From CAIOTO01 sp040389165 (GTDB lineage Bacteria; Pseudomonadota; Alphaproteobacteria; Paracaedibacterales; CAIOTO01): DNA of 64,000 bases. The first letter of the stretch is position 1; every line of letters starts with the position of its first letter. Positions 51,606-59,856 of the stretch are shown in pieces. Below the pieces are notes generated by a model. It worked only from the letters and a program-made list of their open reading frames with translations. It was not told the DNA's origin and did not search any database. A program made the position numbers and the translations under genes. The stretch is from contig JAZKAK010000006.1 in NCBI GenBank assembly GCA_040389165.1, positions 1 through 64,000 of the forward strand, in the 5' to 3' direction.

Positions 51606-52016
51606 TTAGGAAGAGGGGTGACTTTGTCCATTTAAATATCCTTCGGCCCGACATCCTGTTCCTGGTTTTCCACCATCTGATGGTATGTCTGTTAGCCATA
51701 GACATTGAAGATTATTAGGATCTTTGCTGGAGCTACATGATGTAATATTTTTGTAATTGCCACAATCTCCAGATGTATCAACTAAACATGAATTTTTAAA
51801 TTCTGGATAAAACTTACATGGATAGTTACCTTGTTTCTTTCCAGCACAGGATGCTGCATCCTTATAGTCCATACATCCTAAACTTTTTTTAACGTCTGGC
51901 ACTGAGTCTACGTTTGGTGTTACGTTTGCAGTATCATTGCAACCTGACAGAATAAATACCGTAGCTAATGCAAAAAAGCTCGCTAACGTTATTTTTTTTA
52001 AACCAGATACATTCAT
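51606..52016 (-). CDS. Cys-rich lipoprotein with duplicated four-Cys module
   Basis: No family is recognised. A lipoprotein signal ends in the lipobox LSGC with the acylated Cys26. The mature part holds eight more Cys in two modules of the same plan: Cys-x2-Tyr-Lys-x4-Cys, nine or ten residues, Cys, then a longer spacer and a fourth Cys. The first is CMDYKDAASC... and the second CGNYKNITSC.... This implies disulfide-bonded repeats, an unusual pattern for a small bacterial lipoprotein. The length is 136 residues. It is a single gene between hemE and uvrC. Confidence 0.8.
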   Translation of the reverse strand: MNVSGLKKITLASFFALATVFILSGCNDTANVTPNVDSVPDVKKSLGCMDYKDAASCAGKKQGNYPCKFYPEFKNSCLVDTSGDCGNYKNITSCSSSKDPNNLQCLWLTDIPSDGGKPGTGCRAEGYLNGQSHPSS

Positions 52017-52131
52017 TTCTTTTGCTCCTTATGCTTGATTGATATACAAATACGTTTCAATATATTTAAATATATACAAAAGTGTTTAATAAATAGTTAA
52101 TGTGTGTTTGTGACGTTTTGTATCGGTGCCT

Positions 52132-53970
52132 TTACCGTTCATGAAAATAATCATATATTTTTTGCGCAACGGATCTATTGATCCCCTCTACGCGCTCTAA
52201 ATCAGTAATGCCGGCCTTTGACACGTTCTGGGCTGAGCCAAAATGCAGTAACAATTTTTTCTTTCGTATCCCGCCAATGCCTGGAATATCATCCAACACT
52301 GATTTTGTAATAGCTTTTGCACGCTTTTGCCGATGCGTGCCAATGGCAAAACGGTGTGCTTCATCACGCAAGCGCTGCAAGAAATGCAGAAATGGATCGT
52401 TCTCAGGCAGTTGAAATGTTTCTGTATCCGCCATAAAAAATCGTTCGCGCCCTGCATTCCGATCAGCGCCTTTAGCGATGCCAACAACGGGAACGTCGAT
52501 TGAAAGTTCTGTCAAAATTGATTGAACAGCCGATAGCTGACCTTTCCCACCGTCAATCAGCAACAAATCAGGTTTAACCCAATCTTCTTTATGTTGAAAA
52601 CGCCGGTGCAAAAATTCTTTCATCATGCCAAAATCATCATCTGGCGCTGCTTCTTTTGGTGTGAATTTGCGATATGATTTTTTATCGAAACCACTTTGTG
52701 TTGCAACAACCATGACGCCACACGCGTGCGTTCCTTGTAAATGACTATTGTCATAAATCTCGATGCGTTCTGGTACTTTAGATAGGTCAAACAATGTTTG
52801 AATGCCTTCGAACATCTTCTTTAAATTATCTGAATCAGTGACTTTCCGATCAATTGTATCGTGTGCATTTTGAACAGCATGTTCAATGAGTTCCGCTTTT
52901 AGGCCTTGCTTTGGAATTTCTAAAATAAACTTACACCCGTGAAGTGTGATTAAGGCGTCCTGAATAAGCTCACGGTCCTCAAGATCATGATTCAATAAAA
53001 CCAGTGGGGCAGGGGGCCGTTCTTGATAAAATTGCGTTATAAACGCAGCAAGACTTGCTGATTCTGTTTCATCGTGTGCATGTGCTAGAAAGAATGACGC
53101 TGTGCCGAGATTTTGTCCATATCGAAAGAAAAATACTTGTACGCAGGTTATTCCATTTTTTTTGACGATGGCCATTACATCAGCATTTCGAATGCCGCTG
53201 ATGTTAATGCGTTGACGTGATTGAATATCCGTTATTAATTTGAGCGTATCGCGCACTTGTGCGGCTTTTTCAAATTCCATCGTGTCACTGTAGGCGATCA
53301 TTTTTCCAGATAAAACTTTTTGCACGAGATCTGTCTTGCCGAGTAAGAAATTTTTAGCTTGTTGAACGGAGTCGGCATATGCTGCATCGTCGATTCGCTT
53401 GACGCATGGTGCCGTGCAGCGCTTGATGTGATATTGAAGGCAAGGTCGTTCACGATTGCTAAAATAGGTATCAGTACAGTTTCTGATTTTAAAAATTTTC
53501 TGCACGACTAAAATTGCTTCATCCACAGCAGCTACGTTTGCAAAAGGTCCGTAATAATCACCTGGGATAGTTTGTGGTCCACGATGTTTTAAAATGCGTG
53601 AGTATTCATGATCTTTAGTTATTAAAATATAGGGAAATGATTTGTCATCTTTGAGCAACACATTATAGCGAGGCTGCAGGCGTTTGATGAGATTTGCTTC
53701 GAGCAAAAGTGCTTCGATTTCCGTGTGTGTCGTGACAATCTCCATTGTGATTGTTTCTGACACCATGCGTTGCAGACGATTAGGCAATTTGTCGATGTGT
53801 GTATAAGCTACTACGCGTTTTTTAAGATTTTTCGCTTTGCCAATGTAAAGGATGTCTCCTTTTTCATTAAGCATGCGATACACACCCGCATCTGAATTAA
53901 GTGTGCGTACAACGTCGCGGATAATGTTAATCCCACGTGCAAGGCGATCAATAGGTTGCTCGTTCGTCAT
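52132..53970 (-). CDS. uvrC: UvrABC system protein C
   Basis: UvrC makes both incisions in nucleotide excision repair. The N-terminal GIY-YIG domain has GVYRMLNEKGDILYIGKAKN (about 30-49). A Cys-containing middle (CLQYHIKRCTAPC) and a UVR motif follow. The C-terminal RNase H-like endonuclease domain has IEIYDNSHLQGTHACGVMVV and DLLLIDGGKGQLSAVQSIL. Tandem helix-hairpin-helix motifs close the protein (LDDIPGIGGIRKKKLLLHFG). The length is 612 residues. Confidence 0.96.
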   Translation of the reverse strand: MTNEQPIDRLARGINIIRDVVRTLNSDAGVYRMLNEKGDILYIGKAKNLKKRVVAYTHIDKLPNRLQRMVSETITMEIVTTHTEIEALLLEANLIKRLQPRYNVLLKDDKSFPYILITKDHEYSRILKHRGPQTIPGDYYGPFANVAAVDEAILVVQKIFKIRNCTDTYFSNRERPCLQYHIKRCTAPCVKRIDDAAYADSVQQAKNFLLGKTDLVQKVLSGKMIAYSDTMEFEKAAQVRDTLKLITDIQSRQRINISGIRNADVMAIVKKNGITCVQVFFFRYGQNLGTASFFLAHAHDETESASLAAFITQFYQERPPAPLVLLNHDLEDRELIQDALITLHGCKFILEIPKQGLKAELIEHAVQNAHDTIDRKVTDSDNLKKMFEGIQTLFDLSKVPERIEIYDNSHLQGTHACGVMVVATQSGFDKKSYRKFTPKEAAPDDDFGMMKEFLHRRFQHKEDWVKPDLLLIDGGKGQLSAVQSILTELSIDVPVVGIAKGADRNAGRERFFMADTETFQLPENDPFLHFLQRLRDEAHRFAIGTHRQKRAKAITKSVLDDIPGIGGIRKKKLLLHFGSAQNVSKAGITDLERVEGINRSVAQKIYDYFHER

Positions 53971-53982
53971 GGACGTTAAAAC

Positions 53983-54513
53983 CTATTTTGATTTAAAGGC
54001 GGCTACTATTAATCCAATTGCAACTAAAACAAACCCCCAAACAAAATTAGGACTGGCTGTAGCGCTTAATAGCATTGTTATAAAAATAGAAAGGCCAGCA
54101 ACAAAGCAAAGGCGATGCAAGCACGAGCGAAATGAAAGTGGGCATTTTAGTGATGACAAGCACATAGACGACGTTTGTTCTGTAGGTTTTATTGGCCCTG
54201 TTAGTACAGGAAAACCAGCTTCGCGCCAAGCGAGTATGCCACCCTCTAGTGAGTAGAGTTCCATATCTTCCGATATATCATCAACTATTCTTTGGCATGC
54301 GAGTTGACTGCGTTTTCCTGAACGACATTGAAACACGATGCGTTTTTTGTTACTTAGCTGCAGTTGATCAAATGTAACGAGGGAAAGCGGAATATGTAAG
54401 GCATTTTTAATACGTTCATGATCAAATTCACTTGGTTCGCGAACATCAATTAGAATAACATCGGATTCATTCATCCATTCATTTAATATGTGAGGGGTTA
54501 TTTCTTTGAACAT
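53983..54513 (-). CDS. Rhodanese-like domain protein with C-terminal membrane segments (DUF2892-like)
   Basis: A rhodanese domain (about residues 1-110) has VILIDVREPSEFDHERIKNA and the catalytic loop FQCRSGKRSQ with Cys63. The C-terminal part (about 125-175) has two hydrophobic helices, matching the DUF2892 tail seen in some rhodanese proteins, so the domain is membrane-tethered. The ATG at 54513 is chosen because it has AAAAGG upstream and begins at the domain; the frame is open to 54591. It lies 12 bases before uvrC on the same strand. Confidence 0.85.
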   Translation of the reverse strand: MFKEITPHILNEWMNESDVILIDVREPSEFDHERIKNALHIPLSLVTFDQLQLSNKKRIVFQCRSGKRSQLACQRIVDDISEDMELYSLEGGILAWREAGFPVLTGPIKPTEQTSSMCLSSLKCPLSFRSCLHRLCFVAGLSIFITMLLSATASPNFVWGFVLVAIGLIVAAFKSK

Positions 54514-54601
54514 TATATGGCCTTTTACTATATGCGTCTTCGAAAGATTTTCTGCTGTATTAAGAATCTTTGCAAGTGTTTTAATGAGCAATGCTTTTTC
54601 A

Positions 54602-54631
54602 TTTACATTTGTGTTGTAAATAGGTTAAAAT
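54602..54631 (+). promoter_or_regulatory. Candidate promoter for the rpsF operon
   Basis: TTTACA (54602-54607) and TAAAAT (54626-54631) are separated by 18 bases, about 86 bases before the rpsF start. Both boxes match five of six consensus positions. The distance leaves room for a structured leader. Confidence 0.5.
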
Positions 54632-54682
54632 CCTTAAGTTCGATGAACTCCCTTGTGCACGATTTATTTTGCACTGTGGCTT

Positions 54683-54711
54683 GTCGTTATCAAGTTAACA
54701 ACCGGAAGGAG
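54683..54711 (+). promoter_or_regulatory. Possible rpsF leader hairpin next to the ribosome-binding site
   Basis: GTCGTT (54683-54688) and AACAAC (54697-54702) can pair with one mismatch. They are followed at once by CCGGAAGGAG with the Shine-Dalgarno at 54704-54711. S6:S18-binding leaders of rpsF are known in other bacteria and carry a CCG near the ribosome-binding site; this match is short and tentative. Confidence 0.3.
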
Positions 54712-54716
54712 CAGTT

Positions 54717-55097
54717 ATGCGTTTTTACGAAACCGTGTTTGTAGCACGGCAGGATGTTACGTCAAATCAAGTAGAAACTTTGGCGCAACATTATACAGCT
54801 ATTATTAAAGCCCATGGTGGTGAGGTTAGCAAAACCGAATTTTGTGGTTTGCGCTCCCTTGCTTATCCTATTAAGAAAAATAAAAAAGGCCATTACATTC
54901 TTTTGAACATCGCTGTGCAAGCTGATGCCATTAAAGAAATGGAACGTCAAATGAATCTGAACGAGGATGTTCTTCGTTATTTAACAATTCGCGTCGATGA
55001 ACTCGACAATGCGCCATCTGCACTTATGCAAAGTCGTCATTATCGTGATGATCAGCGTAGTAATACAGATGATATGGAAATAATAGAAGAAGTTTAA
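54717..55097 (+). CDS. rpsF: 30S ribosomal protein S6
   Basis: S6 binds 16S rRNA with S18 in the small-subunit platform. The N-terminus MRFYETVFVARQDVTSNQVE is typical. Further matches are CGLRSLAYPIKKNKKGHYIL and NLNEDVLRYLTIRVD. The length is 126 residues with an acidic tail. A strong GGAAGGAG precedes the start. It leads the rpsF-rpsR-rplI operon. Confidence 0.97.
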   Translation: MRFYETVFVARQDVTSNQVETLAQHYTAIIKAHGGEVSKTEFCGLRSLAYPIKKNKKGHYILLNIAVQADAIKEMERQMNLNEDVLRYLTIRVDELDNAPSALMQSRHYRDDQRSNTDDMEIIEEV

Positions 55098-55109
55098 GGG
55101 AAGATACTC

Positions 55110-55382
55110 ATGACTGACCAAGTACCAGAAGTAACAGAAGGCGGCGCTCGCCCATCAATGCGACGTCAATTTTTCCGTCGTCGTAAAACATGTCCATTTA
55201 CAGGCGCGAATGCAATGAAAATTGATTACAAAGATGTTCGTGTTTTGAACAAATTTGTATCCGAGCGTGGAAAAATGGTTCCAAGTCGCATTAGTGCTGT
55301 ATCAGCAACAAATCAACGTGCTTTGTCATTGGCAATCAAGCGTGCGCGCTTTTTATCGCTTATGCCATACGTTAACGGCTAA
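55110..55382 (+). CDS. rpsR: 30S ribosomal protein S18
   Basis: S18 is the partner of S6 on the platform. The body shows RRKTCPFTGANAMKIDYKDV, then RVLNKFVSERGKMVPSRISA and SLAIKRARFLSLMPYV, all family hallmarks. The length is 90 residues with an N-terminal extension of about 15. It lies 12 bases after rpsF and 17 before rplI. Confidence 0.97.
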   Translation: MTDQVPEVTEGGARPSMRRQFFRRRKTCPFTGANAMKIDYKDVRVLNKFVSERGKMVPSRISAVSATNQRALSLAIKRARFLSLMPYVNG

Positions 55383-55399
55383 AGCAGGGAGTTCTCATT

Positions 55400-55900
55400 A
55401 TGAAAATTATTTTATTAGAACGTGTTGAACATCTTGGCCAAATGGGCGAAGTTGTTACTGTAAAGCCAGGTTATGCACGTAATTTCTTATTGCCACGTAA
55501 AAAAGCTTTGCGTGCAACACGTGATAACGTTGCTTTCTTTGATAAGCAAAAAGCACAACTCGAAGTAACAAACTTGAAGCTTCGTTCTGAAGCTGAGTCA
55601 GTTGCAAAGACAATGGAAGGCGTTCAAATTATTGTGATTCGTCAAGCCAGTGAAGTTGGTCATTTGTATGGATCAGTTCGCACGCAAGACGTATCAGAAG
55701 GTTTGACAACTGCTGGATATACAGTAAATCGTTCGCAAGTTCAGATTGTAACACCCATAAAGAATTTGGGTATTCATCACGTCAGAATTATTTTGCATCC
55801 TGAAGTTTCAGTTATGGTTGGCGTTATCGTTGCTCAATCAGAAGAAGAAGCAATGGTTCGTCGTCAAGCAGCAGCTGGAAAAGATGAAGTTGCTGCCTAA
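55400..55900 (+). CDS. rplI: 50S ribosomal protein L9
   Basis: L9 binds 23S rRNA near the L1 stalk. The N-terminal RNA-binding domain shows IILLERVEHLGQMGEVVTVK and PGYARNFLLPRKKALRAT. The long connecting helix and C-terminal domain (GHLYGSVRTQDVSEGL) follow. The length is 166 residues with a charged tail. It ends the operon and is followed by a hairpin terminator. Confidence 0.97.
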   Translation: MKIILLERVEHLGQMGEVVTVKPGYARNFLLPRKKALRATRDNVAFFDKQKAQLEVTNLKLRSEAESVAKTMEGVQIIVIRQASEVGHLYGSVRTQDVSEGLTTAGYTVNRSQVQIVTPIKNLGIHHVRIILHPEVSVMVGVIVAQSEEEAMVRRQAAAGKDEVAA

Positions 55901-55928
55901 AGCGATTTGAATCTAATGTATTTATCTA

Positions 55929-55963
55929 GGGCATTCTCAATAAATTTGGGATTGCCCTTTTTT
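55929..55963 (+). terminator. Rho-independent terminator of rpsF-rpsR-rplI
   Basis: GGGCATTCTCAA and TTTGGGATTGCCC form an imperfect stem-loop followed by six T (55958-55963), 29 bases after the rplI stop. Confidence 0.85.
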
Positions 55964-56009
55964 ACGCGTATACTACGAGAGTAGTGCTTTTTGGTGTGGG
56001 GGAATTGAT

Positions 56010-56795
56010 GTGACTGTGGTGCTTGTAACAGGTGGCGCTAAACGCATTGGTAAAGCTATTGCTGAGCAATGCGCTGCAAAAGGTCACAATGTTGCCATTC
56101 ATTATAATTCTTCTGAAGCAGAAGCGTTCGCACTCGCCGATGAATTGTCGTCATTATATCCTAAGCAGACTATAAAGACATTCCATGCAGATTTCAAAGA
56201 TGTGTCTACTATTAATAAATTGATGACAGAGGTCATTAATGATTTTGGTTATTGTGATGTTTTAATTAATAGTGCATCTACGTTTGTGTATGATACGCTC
56301 TCAGCGGCGACGCCTGAACTTTGGGATTTCCATGGGGATATAAATGTTAAGGCTCCTTTGTTCTTGGCAAAGGCATTTGTGAATAGTTTTAAGCTATCAC
56401 GTTCTCTAAACACTGGGCCATTAACAGGACATATTATTAATATTATTGATCAACGCGTGTGGAATTTTACACCTTATTTTTTGACGTATTCAATGAGCAA
56501 GGCTTCTTTATGGGCAATGACTCAAATACTAGCACTTGAACTAGCTCCATTTATTCGCGTTAATGCAATTGGTCCTGGGCCAACGTTGCCGAGTGAACGT
56601 CAAACACAAGAGCAGTTTGAAAATAGTATTGAGCAAATACCTTTGAAAATTAAGACGCCACTCTGTGATTTTGGGAATACAATTGATTTCTTACTTAATG
56701 CGTCAAGTATTACAGGGCAAATGATTGCGCTAGATGGTGGACAACATATGGGTTGGGGGTTTCCAAATGCGGATGCTCCGCGGTATGTTGAATAG
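56010..56795 (+). CDS. SDR family oxidoreductase, pteridine reductase-like (FolM type)
   Basis: This is a short-chain dehydrogenase with the cofactor motif TGGAKRIGKAIA (about 6-17), the NSASTFVYDTL segment and the catalytic YSMSK (Tyr-x3-Lys). The sequence VNAIGPGPTLPSE near the C-terminus is typical of the pteridine reductase branch. Pairing with folB, 34 bases downstream, supports a folate or pterin role, perhaps standing in for dihydrofolate reductase. The start is a GTG with GGGGGA upstream. The length is 261 residues. Confidence 0.82.
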   Translation: MTVVLVTGGAKRIGKAIAEQCAAKGHNVAIHYNSSEAEAFALADELSSLYPKQTIKTFHADFKDVSTINKLMTEVINDFGYCDVLINSASTFVYDTLSAATPELWDFHGDINVKAPLFLAKAFVNSFKLSRSLNTGPLTGHIINIIDQRVWNFTPYFLTYSMSKASLWAMTQILALELAPFIRVNAIGPGPTLPSERQTQEQFENSIEQIPLKIKTPLCDFGNTIDFLLNASSITGQMIALDGGQHMGWGFPNADAPRYVE

Positions 56796-56829
56796 ATAAA
56801 GTTATATAAAAAAGTAATTAGGAGTTAAT

Positions 56830-57291
56830 ATGCGCAAAGAACCACAACTTATTCGTCTTGATTTTGAATCAAATACAGCGAGTCCATCTAAAGCATTATC
56901 CCTGGTACCGCAAACATGGAGAATCTTTATCTCGAATCTAACATTAAAAGGGCTTATAGGTATTTATCCTGCAGAAAAGATTGAGCCTCAATCAATTAAG
57001 ATTAGTGTAAGTGCTACTTATCGTGCGAGTGTGCCGCAAAATGAAGCTTCCTCTGAGCATGTTGTCTGTTATCAACAACTTGTAAAAAATATTGAAAAGT
57101 TGATTTATAAACGGCATATTTTATTTGTTGAGAATTTAGCAGAAGAAATTGCAACGTTATGTCTTGAAGATGCGCGCGTTACCGAAGTCACGGTGCGTGT
57201 TGAAAAGCCTGATGCCATAGCAGAAGCGGCAAGTGTTGGCGTTGAAATAGTTAGGCAGCGCGCACACGAAGCGATTACTTTAATGAATTAG
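56830..57291 (+). CDS. folB: Dihydroneopterin aldolase family protein (FolB)
   Basis: FolB splits dihydroneopterin in folate synthesis. The family core reads WRIFISNLTLKGLIGIYPAE, then SEHVVCYQQLVKNIEKLI, LFVENLAEEIATLCL and EVTVRVEKPDAIAEA. A 35-residue N-terminal extension precedes the domain. The length is 153 residues. It shares an operon with the SDR gene and overlaps the convergent yggT by 4 bases. Confidence 0.85.
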   Translation: MRKEPQLIRLDFESNTASPSKALSLVPQTWRIFISNLTLKGLIGIYPAEKIEPQSIKISVSATYRASVPQNEASSEHVVCYQQLVKNIEKLIYKRHILFVENLAEEIATLCLEDARVTEVTVRVEKPDAIAEAASVGVEIVRQRAHEAITLMN

Positions 57292-57587
57292 CCAGCGAAA
57301 CGAACGGCAATTTGTACAATTACCCCTCTAAGAAAAATGATTGCCAAGACAAGCACTAAAGGTGACAGATCAATCCCTCCCAAGTCAGGCATAAATCGCC
57401 TGATTTGATTTAGGAGCGGCTCAAGAATACGAAATAAAAAATTATGAATTCCATACACAAATTTGTTGTATCTATTGATAATGTCAAACGCCTCAAGCCA
57501 TCCTAATATTATATAGGCAAATAAGAAATAACGGAGCAAATCTAAAACTGCATCAAAGACATTGAGTAAAGGCAGCAACAATAACAT
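57288..57587 (-). CDS. YggT family membrane protein
   Basis: This is a small inner-membrane protein of the YggT/CCB3 family, linked to osmotic or cytochrome-related functions elsewhere but undefined here. Two hydrophobic segments (about 10-30 and 70-92) flank the conserved NFLFRILEPLLNQIRRFMPD and GGIDLSPLVLVLAI. The length is 99 residues. Confidence 0.88.
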   Translation of the reverse strand: MLLLLPLLNVFDAVLDLLRYFLFAYIILGWLEAFDIINRYNKFVYGIHNFLFRILEPLLNQIRRFMPDLGGIDLSPLVLVLAIIFLRGVIVQIAVRFAG

Positions 57588-57719
57588 GTGTTTATATCAA
57601 TTCGTAAGCAAACATAACATCACAATAACCAATCTAATAAATTTACACAAGGGTGAGTGCTGATTTTACTGAAAATTACATATTATAAGACTATGGATTG
57701 CATGGGAGAAAATGATTTG

Positions 57720-59024
57720 CTACCTTACCACTCGCAATTCACTCCATCTGGTCGTATAACGAGGGCTGCAATGGTTTTGCCTTACACTATAACTGGGATT
57801 AATGCCACTTGAGGCCCAAAACAGAGTATTTTTTCCATGCCGCTGATTAAGTGTATCAATTGCTTGATTCAATTTCTTTGATTGAGTATTTGTTTCTAAT
57901 GTTCGTTGTGTGGAGCTAAACAAATTCTTCTGCTTCAATGTTCCTTCACCTGCTAAATTTAGCGCATGAATTCCTGCTGATTGATAGATGTATCCGGGTT
58001 GAAAGGCTTTCTTGAGTGCTTGTAAGGCGCCTTTAATCAGCGTTGATGTGTCATTGGTTGGTGTTTCAAACGTAATTATGGCAATTCCATTGTAAGGCGT
58101 GCTTCCTGAATACAGGCTTGTTCTACAAAAAACGGAAAGTGTAGGTGTAAGTAATTTTCGCTGTCTTAATTGCTCACCCAGACGTGTTGCATGTGCTGAT
58201 ATTGCCTCTGCAATGTCTTTAAATTCTCTCAGTCGAACACCAAAACTACGTGTGACTTGAATGCTTTTCTTGTCTGCTTCTTCAGCGCTAAATGAATGAC
58301 ATGAAATACCTTGCAGTTCTCGCACTAAACGTTCACCACTAATCCCCATCACTTTTCGTGCCCATAGAGGATCTTTTATCGAAAGATCATGTGCGGTATA
58401 TAGGCCGAGTTTTTTTAGCTTTGGCGTGAGTGCGCGCCCAATACCCCATACATTTGATAGATCTGTTGCTTGCAATGCATGTGTGGTCTCATTTTGTGTT
58501 GTTAAAATTGCATGCACTTTTTGTTGTTTTTTTGCTGTTCGATTGGCGATTTTTGCCAGTGTTTTCGTGATTGCAATTCCAATTGTGATAGGAATGCCTA
58601 TGTATTTTAAGACAGTTTCATAAATAGATTGTGCAAAGTAGGTATGATTATGGATATGCAAGCGTGATATATCTAGAAATGCTTCGTCGATGGAATAAAT
58701 ATCAACATCAGGTGTAAATTTTTGTAGAATATGCATCATACGATTGCTGAGATCTCCATAGAGTTCAAAATTACATGATAATATTCTAATGTCATGAGGT
58801 TTGAGAAGATGTGAAAAAGTATGTAAGGGTGCACCCATGGCAATGCCTAGCGCTTTTGCTTCGTTACTACGTGCAATGGCGCAACCGTCATTGCTGGAAA
58901 GAACGATGACGGGTTTATTATTGAGTGCAGGGTTAAACACACGTTCGCAACTGACAAAGAAATTATTGCCATCAATAAGTGCAAATAGGGTGGGGGTGTT
59001 AATTGCGCAAACTGTGAATGACAT
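57720..59024 (-). CDS. umuC: Y-family DNA polymerase, UmuC type
   Basis: This is the catalytic subunit of an error-prone translesion polymerase V. Active-site acids lie in FALIDGNNFFVSCERVF (Asp18) and YSIDEAFLDIS. The fingers-palm region includes SSNDGCAIARSNEAKALGI, and VWGIGRALTPKLKKLG is the helix-hairpin-helix. A UmuC C-terminal domain follows (about 235-350) and a further tail. The length is 434 residues. The start overlaps umuD by 26 bases, indicating coupling. Confidence 0.93.
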   Translation of the reverse strand: MSFTVCAINTPTLFALIDGNNFFVSCERVFNPALNNKPVIVLSSNDGCAIARSNEAKALGIAMGAPLHTFSHLLKPHDIRILSCNFELYGDLSNRMMHILQKFTPDVDIYSIDEAFLDISRLHIHNHTYFAQSIYETVLKYIGIPITIGIAITKTLAKIANRTAKKQQKVHAILTTQNETTHALQATDLSNVWGIGRALTPKLKKLGLYTAHDLSIKDPLWARKVMGISGERLVRELQGISCHSFSAEEADKKSIQVTRSFGVRLREFKDIAEAISAHATRLGEQLRQRKLLTPTLSVFCRTSLYSGSTPYNGIAIITFETPTNDTSTLIKGALQALKKAFQPGYIYQSAGIHALNLAGEGTLKQKNLFSSTQRTLETNTQSKKLNQAIDTLNQRHGKNTLFWASSGINPSYSVRQNHCSPRYTTRWSELRVVR

Positions 59025-59679
59025 TGGTAACGACTCCCCAAAGGCTAACGGCCATGTCTCCTGTCAATTCGATGTTTGAAAATGCGGGATTTTCTGCCTG
59101 CAAGATCGTCCTTCCATTGCTATGCACAAGTCGTTTTACCGTTAGATCACCATCAACAGCGGCAATGACAATATCGTTGCTTTTGGCAATAAGCGATCGA
59201 TCAACAACTAACAGATCACCATCATTAATGCCAGCATTAAGCATAGATTCACCAGAGGTTCGCACAAAGAATGTTGCGGGTGCATTTTGCACAAGATGCT
59301 TGTTTAAATCCATAGTGAGTCCAAAACTATCATCAGCAGGGGAAGGAAAGCCAGCTGATACGCTACAGTCATAAAAGGGCATGGCGAGTAGAGCAGGAGA
59401 ATGTGCAGGCAATGAAATATTAGCAAAAGTATCAGGCTTTAACGATGCTGCGCTGTGATTGTGCGTGGCAAAGGGAAATGTGAATTGTTGTGATTCAGCG
59501 TTTGTCTCTGCATTTTCTGCAATTTTATCGAGCCATGTGGTAAGTGCCACAACATAGCTTTCTGGCACACGAATTGCCTTGGTAGGTTCTTTAAATTTAC
59601 CCGAGTTTTGTTTACGTCCAGCACCCTCGCGTCTCCCGCCTGCTGTCGATTTAGTATGTGTATTTTTTTCGTTCGTCAT
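58999..59679 (-). CDS. umuD: UmuD-type S24 protease with basic N-terminal extension
   Basis: This is the self-cleaving regulatory partner of UmuC. Catalytic Ser145 is in TSGESMLNAG and Lys182 in DLTVKRLV. The probable cleavage site is Ala109-Gly110 in SVSAGFPSPADD. An N-terminal extension of about 100 residues is absent from E. coli UmuD. It has a basic Gly/Arg-rich stretch (AGGRREGAGRK) like an AT-hook and then KAIRVPESYVVAL. The length is 226 residues. A candidate LexA box lies 37 bases upstream. Confidence 0.9.
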   Translation of the reverse strand: MTNEKNTHTKSTAGGRREGAGRKQNSGKFKEPTKAIRVPESYVVALTTWLDKIAENAETNAESQQFTFPFATHNHSAASLKPDTFANISLPAHSPALLAMPFYDCSVSAGFPSPADDSFGLTMDLNKHLVQNAPATFFVRTSGESMLNAGINDGDLLVVDRSLIAKSNDIVIAAVDGDLTVKRLVHSNGRTILQAENPAFSNIELTGDMAVSLWGVVTNVIHSLRN

Positions 59680-59715
59680 CAGGCTTATCTTTTTTGATTT
59701 TTGTACATTAACTGT

Positions 59716-59730
59716 GTTCTATTTTTGTGC
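59716..59730 (-). promoter_or_regulatory. Candidate LexA (SOS) box upstream of umuD
   Basis: The plus strand reads GTTC-N7-GTGC, one mismatch from the alphaproteobacterial SOS consensus GTTC-N7-GTTC. It lies 37 bases upstream of the umuD start. The location fits damage-induced control. Confidence 0.5.
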
Positions 59731-59856
59731 AAGAATCAAGTGAAAAATTAAATTTCGATGATGGTGAACGATACGAATTCTTAAAAATCCCTTGTTGATA
59801 AAAACTTAACTGTGCCCCTATACTAATGATAGATTGCAAAATGTCATAAATTATCG

